A stretch of DNA of 64,000 nt from Brooklawnia cerclae. Lineage in GTDB: Bacteria; Actinomycetota; Actinomycetes; Propionibacteriales; Propionibacteriaceae. The notes beneath the pieces were generated by a model, which had not been told where the DNA came from, did no database searches, and saw only the letters and a program-made list of their open reading frames with translations. Location of the stretch: contig NZ_JAAMOZ010000001.1 in assembly GCF_011758645.1 (NCBI RefSeq), positions 372,001-436,000 of the forward strand, written 5' to 3'. This document shows, in pieces, positions 32,749 through 40,800 of the stretch. The first letter of the stretch is position 1, and the number at the start of each line of letters is the position of its first letter. The position numbers and the translations under genes were made by a program.

Positions 32749-33468
32749 TTACCGCCTGCTGCCTCGGCGCAGCCGCTCAAGTGCCCCCGCGTCGTGCTCG
32801 TGCCCCGCCGCGGCCATCCGCGCGGTGAACCTTCCGACCCCCTGCGACAGCGTGAGGCCGGGGACGAAGACGGTGTAGACGTTCGTCACCAGCACCTCCG
32901 CACCGAGCGAGAGGCATTCCTCGGCGAGCTCGTCGTCGATCCCGCCGTCGATCTCGATGAGCGGGCTCACGCCTTCCTCCCGTGCCAACTCCGCGATCCG
33001 CGCGAGCCGCTCCAGCGAACCGGGCAGGAACCGCTGGCCCGCGAAGCCGGGCTCCACCGACATGAGGACGATGTAGTCGGCCAGGTGTACGAGGGGTTCG
33101 AGGGTCGTGATCGGCTGCGAGGGGTTGAGGACGACCCCCGCGCGCATCCCCGCGTCCTGAATCCGGGCGATCATGCGCCGTGCGAATCGGGTCGCGTCGG
33201 TCGGGAAGCTGACGGCGTCGCAGCCGAGAGCGGCCAGGCGGTCGACGTGGCCGGCCACGTCCTCCACCATCAGATGGGCGTCCACGACGAGGCCCGGATA
33301 CCGGTGTTTGATCTCTTCCACCACAGACAAGGGAAAACACAGGTTCGGCACGTAGTGGCCGTCCATGATGTCGATGTGGACGATCTCGATGCCGGCGTCC
33401 ACGAGTTCGGCGAGGTTGGCGCCGAGATCGAGAAGCGGGGAATTGGCCATGGACGGTGCGTTGAGCAT
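32749..33468 (-). CDS. Ribulose-phosphate 3-epimerase-family protein
   Basis: A 239-residue TIM-barrel epimerase. Metal-binding and active-site segments are visible: IVHIDIMDGHYVPN, VVDAHLMVED, VVLNPSQPITTLEPL, IVLMSVEPGFAGQRF and LIEIDGGI. These match the Rpe family, but the enzyme is in a catabolic operon and may act on a related sugar phosphate such as allulose-6-phosphate rather than ribulose-5-phosphate. The ATG at 33468 follows the IolB-like stop by 11 bases. It is the last gene of the seven-gene leftward operon. Confidence 0.85.
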   Translation of the reverse strand: MLNAPSMANSPLLDLGANLAELVDAGIEIVHIDIMDGHYVPNLCFPLSVVEEIKHRYPGLVVDAHLMVEDVAGHVDRLAALGCDAVSFPTDATRFARRMIARIQDAGMRAGVVLNPSQPITTLEPLVHLADYIVLMSVEPGFAGQRFLPGSLERLARIAELAREEGVSPLIEIDGGIDDELAEECLSLGAEVLVTNVYTVFVPGLTLSQGVGRFTARMAAAGHEHDAGALERLRRGSRR

Positions 33469-33479
33469 GCGGGTCCTCC

Positions 33480-34250
33480 CTAGTCGAATGTCGTGCCGAA
33501 GCGCGGCTGGATGGTCAGGTCCATGAACTCGCGAGCCTCCTTGCGGCGCGAAGCCATGAAATAGGCGTAGGAGATCGGCCCCGCTGGGCAGCCGACGCTC
33601 GGGTGGTATCCGCCGGGGACCGACACGAGATGCCCCTCCTGGACGAGGGCCACGTTCGCCGGGCGGTCCATGCCCGGGCCGTCGTCGTACACCAACTGGA
33701 CGCCGAAGGCGTCCCCCATGCCGAAGTAGACGTAGGTCTCCTCCCGCTGCTCGGCGTGCTCGTGCGGCGGCCATGCCGTCCACCCCCCGGGGCGTCCGGA
33801 GCACAACCCGACGAGCATGCGCTGGGAGTCGAAGCCGGCGTCGATCGCGTCCCAGACGTCGCGGCGGCTGCCGGTGGCCTGATCGCCGTAGACATGATGG
33901 CGGGCCGGGTCGGCGTCCACGTCGGCGAAGGCGATGTGCGCGAAGGAGGTGTCGCGATCACAGGGCACCCAGTAGCACATGACCGCACCGCCGTCGGTGC
34001 TCGTCAGGCCGAGCGTCGAGCGGCGTGGCACGTACACCATGTCGCGGGTCACGGCCGTTCCCCGCGTCGTGGAGCAGGCGAACGAGACGCTGCCCCGGAT
34101 GACGATGGCGACCATCTCCTCCTCGCCGGTGGCCACGGACGTCACCTCCGCCCCCGGCTCGATCCGCTGGGCGGAGGTGAGTTCCTGCCCCAGGTCGCCG
34201 GGTTCCAGCCGGTCGCGTAACTGGTCGGGTAGCAGATGCACACTGTTCAT
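33480..34250 (-). CDS. IolB/KduI-family isomerase
   Basis: A 256-residue cupin isomerase of the IolB group. The metal-binding cupin motif WPPHEHAEQREETYVYF lies near residue 160, and HPSVGCPAGPISYAYFM near the C-terminus. IolB converts 5-deoxy-glucuronate into 5-dehydro-2-deoxygluconate in inositol breakdown; no other iol gene is present, so the true substrate may be a different deoxy sugar acid. The ATG at 34250 is preceded by GGAGACG. It sits in the LacI-controlled operon. Confidence 0.8.
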   Translation of the reverse strand: MNSVHLLPDQLRDRLEPGDLGQELTSAQRIEPGAEVTSVATGEEEMVAIVIRGSVSFACSTTRGTAVTRDMVYVPRRSTLGLTSTDGGAVMCYWVPCDRDTSFAHIAFADVDADPARHHVYGDQATGSRRDVWDAIDAGFDSQRMLVGLCSGRPGGWTAWPPHEHAEQREETYVYFGMGDAFGVQLVYDDGPGMDRPANVALVQEGHLVSVPGGYHPSVGCPAGPISYAYFMASRRKEAREFMDLTIQPRFGTTFD

Positions 34251-34290
34251 AGGGTCGTCTCCTTTGTCGTCTGTTCGTTGTCTCTGGTGG

Positions 34291-35442
34291 TCACAGCGCG
34301 AGCACTCCCGGGCGTGGGCGATCGCCCACCCGTAGGGTCGGCCACTCGGTCGCCCCGGCCGCCGGCGAGAGGCGGCCGTCGTCACCGACGAGGTGAAGGT
34401 CCTCGATCTTCCAGCCGTCGGCGCTCGGGTTCCAGGCGAGGACCATTCCCGGTCGCAGGACGAGGTCGGGGTCGCGTCCGGCGATGACTTCGCGAGCGGC
34501 GAACCCGCCCAGCCCTCCCTGGTGGTGCTGCAGCCAGGTGTCGTCGGGGAACCCGTTGCGCCGGTATGCGGCCGCTCCGGTCCGTAGCGCCTGCGACAGC
34601 GAGACTCCGGGCAGGGAGGCGTCGAGGAAGGCCGCCTCCACGTCGAGCAGCCGGCGGTACGAGTCGTTCCCGGTGCGCGCCGGTCGGTCGAAGGTGACGT
34701 ACCTCGTGACGCTGGTGAACAGGCCGCGCCGACGCGCGCCCACCGAGATCATGCAGCGGCCGTGGACGGGCACCGGCCGGGGCAGCGGATGCCGGTGCCG
34801 CACGAGATCGTCACCCGACCCCACGAGCAGCACGATCGGATCGATCCCACCGCTCACGAGTTCGCGGGCGACCAGACCGGCCACGTGGCTCTCGCTGACG
34901 CCGGGACGAAGCCCCCGCGCGATGCTCTCGACCACGGCCGTGACGGCATCGGTCAGCGCGGAGAGCTGCTGACGCTGGCGGGCGTCGAGCCGTCGGCGCA
35001 GCAGTGCGATGTGTTCGCCGAGGTCACGGAATCCGGGACGCGGCAGGTCGGCGCCCATACCGGCCCCGGCAGGGATCTCCGCCCACAGGTCCTGTTGCCA
35101 GCCGACGGTCCTGATCACCGGTGTGACCCGGCAGCCGGGATCGGTGAACTCGACATCGGCGAGCCGGGCAGCCTCGTTGACCGTCGTCCAGACCGTGAGG
35201 CTCGGATCGGCCGGCTCGCCCGACACAACGGCCAGCAGGCACGGCGGGGCTGTCGTCGAGACGTGCGTGCGGACGCCCAGCAGCCAGGCGAGGTTCCGGG
35301 AATCGCCCAGCACGACGCCGTCCACGCCGGTTCCCGCCATGAGGTCCCCCAGGCGGCGAAGGGGCGCCCGATCCGCGTCGCCCGGAGCGCCGGGGGTCGC
35401 CCGGGAAGCCCCGGCAGGGGCTCCCGGGCTGTCGGCGTTCAC
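34291..35442 (-). CDS. M24-family (creatinase-fold) protein lacking metal ligands
   Basis: A 383-residue protein of the pita-bread fold. The N-domain is followed by a catalytic-like domain with LQHHQGGLGGFAARE and LRPGMVLAWNPSADGWKIED. Ordinary M24 peptidases carry two Asp in DFG...DxTR, here read VGARRRGLFTSVTR, and a Glu in the GMVFTIEP region, here AWNP. Most metal ligands are therefore missing, so it is probably not a peptidase; a lyase, hydrolase or pseudoenzyme role is possible. The GTG at 35442 overlaps the DctP stop by four bases (GTGA). Confidence 0.75.
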   Translation of the reverse strand: MNADSPGAPAGASRATPGAPGDADRAPLRRLGDLMAGTGVDGVVLGDSRNLAWLLGVRTHVSTTAPPCLLAVVSGEPADPSLTVWTTVNEAARLADVEFTDPGCRVTPVIRTVGWQQDLWAEIPAGAGMGADLPRPGFRDLGEHIALLRRRLDARQRQQLSALTDAVTAVVESIARGLRPGVSESHVAGLVARELVSGGIDPIVLLVGSGDDLVRHRHPLPRPVPVHGRCMISVGARRRGLFTSVTRYVTFDRPARTGNDSYRRLLDVEAAFLDASLPGVSLSQALRTGAAAYRRNGFPDDTWLQHHQGGLGGFAAREVIAGRDPDLVLRPGMVLAWNPSADGWKIEDLHLVGDDGRLSPAAGATEWPTLRVGDRPRPGVLAL

Positions 35443-36464
35443 TCGGCGCGTTCCCGGAAGGCCTGGTAGAGCGCCTTCTGGGTCTCGGTGGTCAGCGCCG
35501 CCTCGGTCACCGGTTGGAGCACGGCGCGGAACGCGTCCGCGTCGACCTCGTTGTACTGGCTGCCGGCGGCCTTGGTCTGTTCCTCGGCATCGGCGACCGT
35601 GGCGTCCCACAGCTCGTTGAACTCGTCCACGGAAGCCGCGAACTCCTCCTGCCAGACCTCCTTGTCCTCGTCCGACCAGGAGTTGTAGACGTCGGCGTTC
35701 ACGATCGTGAGGTCGGCGCCGATGAGGTGGTTGGTGTAGCTGTAGTACTTGGCCACCTCGTAGTGTTTCATCGTGATGTACGACACCTGGTTGTTCTCGG
35801 CGCCGTCGATGACACCGGTCTGCAGGGCGCCGTAGACCTCGCCGAACGACAGCGGGGACGCTGTGGCACCCATCGCCTCGATCATCTTGACCTGGGTGTC
35901 GGTCTCCTGCACGCGGATCTTCAGGCCCTTCATGTCGTCGGGCGTCACGATCGGCTGCTTGCTGTTGTAGACGCTACGTGCCCCCTGCGTGTACGCGCCG
36001 GTGATGACCATGTTGTGGCTGTCGGCGAGTGACATGTAGAGGTCGCCGACGAGGTCGGGATCGTTGAGGCAGTTCATCTGGTGCTCGACGCTGTCGAACA
36101 CCAGGGGCAGGTCGAGCACCTGGAAGTCGGTGTTCAGGTTGACCAGCTGTGGCGCCGACAGGCTGGCCAGGTCGATGACCCCCTGTTCGAGCGACTGCAT
36201 GCTCTCGGTCTGGGCACCGAGCACGGCGTTCGGATACACCTTGATGTTGATCCGCCCGTCGGTGCGCTCACGCATGCGGTCGGCCAGATGGGCGAGGGCT
36301 ATGTAGTTCGGGTGCTGTTCGGTCTGGTTGATCGACAGCTTCAGCTCCTTGCCCGACGTGCCGCCGGAACTCGCCCCTGTGGAGCCGCCGTCGGCTCCGC
36401 AGGCGGCCATCGAACACAGCAGTGCGGCCATCGCGCCGCCCGCCAATATCTTCTTCAAGCTCAT
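35439..36464 (-). CDS. TRAP transporter solute-binding protein (DctP-like lipoprotein)
   Basis: A 341-residue exported binding protein. The lipobox is SMAAC near residue 22 after a hydrophobic signal (KKILAGGAMAALLC). The DctP fold is recognised by RINIKVYPNAVLGAQTESMQ, the TRAP signature around KGLKIRVQET (residue about 165) and ENNQVSYITMKHYEVAKYYSYT. TRAP DctP proteins hand organic acids or sugars to a DctQ-DctM permease, but no permease gene is in the operon or elsewhere in the window. It likely binds the substrate of this operon. Confidence 0.88.
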   Translation of the reverse strand: MSLKKILAGGAMAALLCSMAACGADGGSTGASSGGTSGKELKLSINQTEQHPNYIALAHLADRMRERTDGRINIKVYPNAVLGAQTESMQSLEQGVIDLASLSAPQLVNLNTDFQVLDLPLVFDSVEHQMNCLNDPDLVGDLYMSLADSHNMVITGAYTQGARSVYNSKQPIVTPDDMKGLKIRVQETDTQVKMIEAMGATASPLSFGEVYGALQTGVIDGAENNQVSYITMKHYEVAKYYSYTNHLIGADLTIVNADVYNSWSDEDKEVWQEEFAASVDEFNELWDATVADAEEQTKAAGSQYNEVDADAFRAVLQPVTEAALTTETQKALYQAFRERAE

Positions 36465-36503
36465 TACTGACTCCTTTGTTGGTGGATGAGCCCGATCGGT
36501 TTC

Positions 36504-38111
36504 CTATTGAGTTGTGAGACTGCGCCAGTCGTCCGGCAGGGGGTCGGGTCGCAGGATGCGGGCGTCCATCGGACGCAGGTCCGCGGCGACCTCCAGCTCC
36601 CATGCCATGAGTGACCGGATGTCGGCGTCGGCGTCGACGCCGGGGGCGACCTCGCAGAGCGTGAGCCCGGCGGAGGTGAGGCGGAAGACGGCCCGCTCGG
36701 TGACGTAGAGCACCCGCTGGCCGCGCTTCAGCGATTCGGACGCGGCGAAGCTGATCTGCTCGACCTCGGGGACGAACTTGCGGTGACGTCCCTCCTGCGT
36801 GATGGCGAGCGCTCCGTCTCCCGGCCTGGCGTCGAGGCCGCCGGAGGTGAACGTGCCGCAGAACACCACGGTGCGGGCGTTCTGCGAGATGTTCGCGAAC
36901 CCGCCCAGCCCGATCAGCTTGTTGCCGAACTTCGACACGTTGACGTTGCCGTGCCGGTCGACCTGCGCGAAGCCCAGGAAGGCGATGTCGATGCCGCCGC
37001 CGTCGTAGAAGTCGAACTGCGAGGGCGCGTCGATCATCGCCTGGGGGTTCGTCGACGTGCCGAAGTCGATGCCCCGGGAGGGAACACCACCGATCAGGCC
37101 CTGCTCGATGGTGCAGGTGAAGCGATCGATCCAGCCCTGCTCGGCGGCCACGGCCGCCACACCGTCGGCGATCCCCACGCCGAGGTTGACCACGTCTGCG
37201 TCCCGGATCTCCTGGACGGCTCGCCGGGCGACGATCTTCCGCTCGTCGAAGGGCAGGGGGTCGAGGGACGACAGCACGACCCGCGTCTGGCCGCTCAGCG
37301 CGGGGTTGAACTCCGCGGAGTCCATCTGGCGCTGCTCGGGCACCACCACCACGATGTCGACGCAGATGCCGGGCACCAGGACCAGCTTGGGGTCGATGGC
37401 CCCGCGCTGGACGTACCGCTTCACCTGTGCGATCACCAGGCCCCCGCTGTTGCGGGTGGCCTGCGCGATGGCGAGGTTTTCGAGCCTGGCCCCCTCGTGT
37501 TCGAACGAGATGTTCCCGTCCTCGTCGGCCGCGGTGCCCCGGATGAAACAGACCGACGGGGGAACCGCCTTGTAGAACAGCCATTCTCGGCCGGCCAGGC
37601 TGACGAGCTCGACGAGTTCGGCGGGCGTCCGGTCGTTGAGGCGGCCACCCTGCCTGCGGGGGTCGCAGAAGGTGCCCAGCCCCACGTGGGTGATCACGCC
37701 CGGCCTGCCCGCGGCGACCTCGCGGAACATCTGGCTCACCACGCCCTGCGGGAAGTTGTACGCCTCGAACTCTCCGGCCACGGCCAGCTCGCACATGCCG
37801 GGGGCGTTGCCCCAGTTGCCGCCGACGACCCGCGCGTGCATGCCGTGGTGCGCGAGATGATCCATCCCCGAGCCCTTCCGGTCGCCGATACCGGTGGCGT
37901 GGAGCAACGTGAGCCCGTGGGGAGAGGCGGTGCGGACGAACCGCTCGCCCAAGGCCTTCAACAGGGCGCCGGGCTCGAGCAGGCCACCACCCGACCCGCC
38001 CACGGCGAGGACGTCGCCGTCACGCACCTGCGCGGCGGCGTCCTCGGGAGACATCAGGACGGGCCCGCCCCTGTGACGCCGGTCGTCGTCGTCCGCGGCT
38101 GCCGAGGTCAT
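36504..38111 (-). CDS. Acyl-CoA:carboxylate CoA-transferase (YdiF/propionate CoA-transferase-like)
   Basis: A 535-residue fused alpha/beta CoA-transferase of family I. The N-half has the SGGGLLEPG loop and the second half the active-site Glu in CTIEQGLIGGVP, with FGTSTNPQAMIDAPSQFDFY after it. It should move CoA between short-chain acyl-CoA and a carboxylic acid, activating a pathway intermediate. It overlaps the SDR stop by four bases. Its presence suggests the substrate or an intermediate is handled as a CoA thioester. Confidence 0.87.
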   Translation of the reverse strand: MTSAAADDDDRRHRGGPVLMSPEDAAAQVRDGDVLAVGGSGGGLLEPGALLKALGERFVRTASPHGLTLLHATGIGDRKGSGMDHLAHHGMHARVVGGNWGNAPGMCELAVAGEFEAYNFPQGVVSQMFREVAAGRPGVITHVGLGTFCDPRRQGGRLNDRTPAELVELVSLAGREWLFYKAVPPSVCFIRGTAADEDGNISFEHEGARLENLAIAQATRNSGGLVIAQVKRYVQRGAIDPKLVLVPGICVDIVVVVPEQRQMDSAEFNPALSGQTRVVLSSLDPLPFDERKIVARRAVQEIRDADVVNLGVGIADGVAAVAAEQGWIDRFTCTIEQGLIGGVPSRGIDFGTSTNPQAMIDAPSQFDFYDGGGIDIAFLGFAQVDRHGNVNVSKFGNKLIGLGGFANISQNARTVVFCGTFTSGGLDARPGDGALAITQEGRHRKFVPEVEQISFAASESLKRGQRVLYVTERAVFRLTSAGLTLCEVAPGVDADADIRSLMAWELEVAADLRPMDARILRPDPLPDDWRSLTTQ

Positions 38112-38863
38112 GCCATCACCCCGCCGCCGTTGGGATGCAGCACCTGGCCGTGCAGGTAGCTGGCCCCGGGAGAGGCGAGGAACACCACGCAGGACGCCAC
38201 CTCCTCCGGGTCACCGAAGCGCTGGTCGACGAGGGTGGTCGTCCGCTCGTGGATGTAGGCCGGAGTGGCGTACGGCGCCACCAGGGGAGTGTTGATCGGC
38301 CCGGGAGCAACGGCGTTGACCCGGATCTCCGGGCCGAGCTCGCGGGCCATCGCGCGGGTGAGTCCGACGACGCCCGCCTTCGCCGCGCTGTAGGCGGCGT
38401 AGTCGTGCGCGCCTTTGAAAGCGAGCTGGGACGACATGTTGACCACCACGCCGTGCCCCTGTCGCCGCATGAGCGGGACGACGTGGCGGCTCACGATGAA
38501 CGGTCCGTTGAGATCGACGTTGATGGTGCGGTACCACTGGTCGAAGTCCATGTCGGTGATCCGGCCGCTTTCCAGGTAGCCCGCGTTGTTGACCAGGATG
38601 TCGATCGCACCGAATCGCTCGTACACGTCGCCCGCGAGACGTTCGGCCTGCGCCCAGTCGGTGATGTCGGCCTCGAACGCCTCGGCGTCCGTGCCCGAGG
38701 CCCGCAGCTGTTCGACGCGCTCGCGTGCCTCATGGGCCTGACCCAGGTGGTGGATCGCGACACGGGTGCCGGCTTCGGCGAATGCCGTGACGATGGCGGC
38801 CCCGATGCCGCCGAGGGCGCCGGTCACCAGGACGACCTCGTCCGCGAACCTGACGGTGGTCAT
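38108..38863 (-). CDS. SDR-family oxidoreductase (FabG-like)
   Basis: A 251-residue short-chain dehydrogenase. The NAD(P) site is VLVTGALGGIGAAIV, the NNAG motif is present, and the catalytic Tyr-x-x-x-Lys is YSAAKAG with the Ser about 13 residues upstream. It probably oxidises or reduces a hydroxy intermediate of this operon's pathway. It overlaps both neighbours by four bases. Confidence 0.9.
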   Translation of the reverse strand: MTTVRFADEVVLVTGALGGIGAAIVTAFAEAGTRVAIHHLGQAHEARERVEQLRASGTDAEAFEADITDWAQAERLAGDVYERFGAIDILVNNAGYLESGRITDMDFDQWYRTINVDLNGPFIVSRHVVPLMRRQGHGVVVNMSSQLAFKGAHDYAAYSAAKAGVVGLTRAMARELGPEIRVNAVAPGPINTPLVAPYATPAYIHERTTTLVDQRFGDPEEVASCVVFLASPGASYLHGQVLHPNGGGVMA

Positions 38864-39648
38864 CGCCCCACCTCCGCCTTCTGGGCGTGCCGGGCCGCCC
38901 GGGCCGCCAGGAAAGCGGTCTTCCGCTCGTGCGAACCCTCCAGCAGGGCGCTGAGGCCCGCGAGCGCCGATTCGGTGGGGGCGTCCGACTCGAAGCCGGC
39001 CAGGACGAGCTTCGCGAGCGCGAGGGACGCGGGGTCGTTCGCGGCGATCCGCTCGGTCAGTGCGTCGGTCGCCGCGTCCAGCCGGTCGTCGTCCACCACG
39101 TCGTGGACGATGCCGAGCGCTGCGGCACGGTCGGCGCCGACGATCTCCGCGGTGAGCAGCATGCGGCGCGTCACCCCCAGGCCGGCGACGTCGACGAGGC
39201 GTGCGACGCCTCCCCAGCTGGGCAGGTTGCCGAGGCTGGGCTCGGGCATCCCCAGCCGGGCGTTGCGGGCGGCCACCCGGAGGTCACAGGCCAGCGCCAG
39301 TTCCAGGCCGCCACCCAGCACCGGGCCCTCCAGCACGGCGATCGTCGGGACCGGCAGCTCCGCGAGGCGGCGGAAGACCTCGCGTCCGCGCCGGGACTGA
39401 AGCTCGGCCCGGGCGGCGGGGATGTCCGTCCAGTCCTCGATGTCGGCGCCCGCGCAGAATGCGCCGCCCGCGCCCCGGAGCCTGACCACGCGCAGGCCCG
39501 GCGACGCCCGGAGTTCGTCCAGCCGCGAGCCCAGGTCCTCGATCATCGTCGCGGTGAGGGCGTTCTTCTTCGCCGGCCTGTCGAGGACGAGGTCCATGAT
39601 CCCGTCGCCGCGTGATCGAACTGTGATGTCGCTGACGTGCATCGTCAC
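38860..39648 (-). CDS. Enoyl-CoA hydratase/isomerase
   Basis: A crotonase-family protein of about 262 residues. The CoA/oxyanion segments are GAFCAGADIEDW and EGPVLGGGLELALACDL, and LGMPEPSLGNLPSWGG carries the second catalytic region. It acts on CoA thioesters, consistent with the CoA-transferase two genes downstream. The start could be GTG at 39648, six bases after GGAGGG, or ATG at 39642. It is the first gene of the operon and has a LacI-type operator upstream (39663-39676). Confidence 0.88.
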   Translation of the reverse strand: MTMHVSDITVRSRGDGIMDLVLDRPAKKNALTATMIEDLGSRLDELRASPGLRVVRLRGAGGAFCAGADIEDWTDIPAARAELQSRRGREVFRRLAELPVPTIAVLEGPVLGGGLELALACDLRVAARNARLGMPEPSLGNLPSWGGVARLVDVAGLGVTRRMLLTAEIVGADRAAALGIVHDVVDDDRLDAATDALTERIAANDPASLALAKLVLAGFESDAPTESALAGLSALLEGSHERKTAFLAARAARHAQKAEVGR

Positions 39649-39662
39649 TTCCAACCCTCCGT

Positions 39663-39676
39663 AGTTAAGCGCTTTC
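39663..39676. promoter_or_regulatory. LacI-type operator before the catabolic operon
   Basis: The bases GTTAAGCGCTTTCC include the palindrome AAGCGCTT, the core of LacI/GalR operators, and match the site at 40750-40763 (GGAAACCGCTTTCC) at most positions. It lies between the enoyl-CoA hydratase start and the LacI gene stop, where repression of the operon would act. Confidence 0.6.
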
Positions 39677-39716
39677 CTATGTTTGAAAGAACAATCATTG
39701 TTCCTGTTTCGGTATG

Positions 39717-40766
39717 TCAGTCGCAGCCGCAGGTGCGTCGTGTGACGAGCCTGGGCGGAATCACGGTCGATGTGGCGCCCGTGGCGTCCGGAGCCTCGCT
39801 GTCGTTCGCCTCGAACCGGCGCAGCAGGATGGTCGCCGCGGTCTGGCCGATCAACCGGGCGGACGCGTCGATGGTGGTCAGCTCGACGTTCGGCAGCCCC
39901 GCGACCCAGACGTTGTCGAACCCGACCACGGCGAGGTCGTCGGGGACGCGGATCCCGTTCCGGTTGCAGTGGTCGAGCACTCCCATGGCCATGAGGTCGT
40001 TGGCGACGAAGACCGCCGTGGGGGAGTGCTTCTCGAGGAGCCGCCGACAGGCGTCGGCGCCGTCGGCCATCGTCGGGTAGCGATTGTGCACTTCGAGGTC
40101 GATGTAGTCGAGCCCCGCCCTGGTGCAGGTGTCGCGATAGGCCTGGGCGCGCTGCTTGAACGAGTACGCGTCCTGAGGGCCCCCGATGTGGGCGATCCTG
40201 CGATGGCCGTGCTCGATCAGGTGCTGTGTGGCCATGGTCGCGCCGGCCACACTGTCGACCTGTACGCGGTCGATGTCGGTGCCGACCGACTCCCGGCTGA
40301 CCAGCACGGTGTCGATTCCGGTACCCGCGATGCGGGCGAGGTCCTCGTCCCGCGGGGCTCGTCCGAGCACCATGCCCGCGACGCGTTGCTGCCGCATGGA
40401 CGCCAGCACCGCCGACTCCCGCTCGGGCGAGTCGTTCGTGGTGGCCAGGCTCAGGGTGTAGCCCGCGGCCTCGGTGACGTCCTCGATGCCGGCGATCACC
40501 TCGGGGTAGTAGGGGTTCACGATGCTCGGCACCACGACCCCGATCATCTGGCTCCGCTGCTTGGCCAGCGCCCTGGCCGCGGCGTTCGGCAGGTAATCGA
40601 GCTCCGTGATCGCTTCGCGGATCCGGCGGCGCGTCCCCTCGGCGATGTAGTAGTCGCGGTTCGCCAGGTATTTCGACACGGTGGCGGTCGAGACGCCGGC
40701 GCGCCTGGCCACATCGTCGATGGTGACGCGCTGGTGAGCCGCCACGGTAGGAAACCGCTTTCCCAT
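39717..40766 (-). CDS. LacI/GalR-family repressor
   Basis: A 349-residue regulator. The HTH reads VTIDDVARRAGVSTATVSKYL, the hinge helix includes LPNAAARALAKQRS, and the ligand domain is of the periplasmic-binding type. It lies upstream of the seven-gene operon and on the same strand, with operator-like sequences before the operon and at its own start. The ATG at 40766 fits the usual LacI start. The inducer is probably the operon's substrate or a sugar phosphate made from it. Confidence 0.9.
   Translation of the reverse strand: MGKRFPTVAAHQRVTIDDVARRAGVSTATVSKYLANRDYYIAEGTRRRIREAITELDYLPNAAARALAKQRSQMIGVVVPSIVNPYYPEVIAGIEDVTEAAGYTLSLATTNDSPERESAVLASMRQQRVAGMVLGRAPRDEDLARIAGTGIDTVLVSRESVGTDIDRVQVDSVAGATMATQHLIEHGHRRIAHIGGPQDAYSFKQRAQAYRDTCTRAGLDYIDLEVHNRYPTMADGADACRRLLEKHSPTAVFVANDLMAMGVLDHCNRNGIRVPDDLAVVGFDNVWVAGLPNVELTTIDASARLIGQTAATILLRRFEANDSEAPDATGATSTVIPPRLVTRRTCGCD
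40750..40763. promoter_or_regulatory. LacI-type operator at the repressor start
   Basis: GGAAACCGCTTTCC is palindromic in its arms (GGAAA/TTTCC) and lies inside the first codons of the LacI gene. It resembles the site at 39663-39676 and suggests autoregulation. Confidence 0.5.
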
Positions 40767-40800
40767 GGCCACGGATGCTAGCCCCACCAGAACCTGTGCG

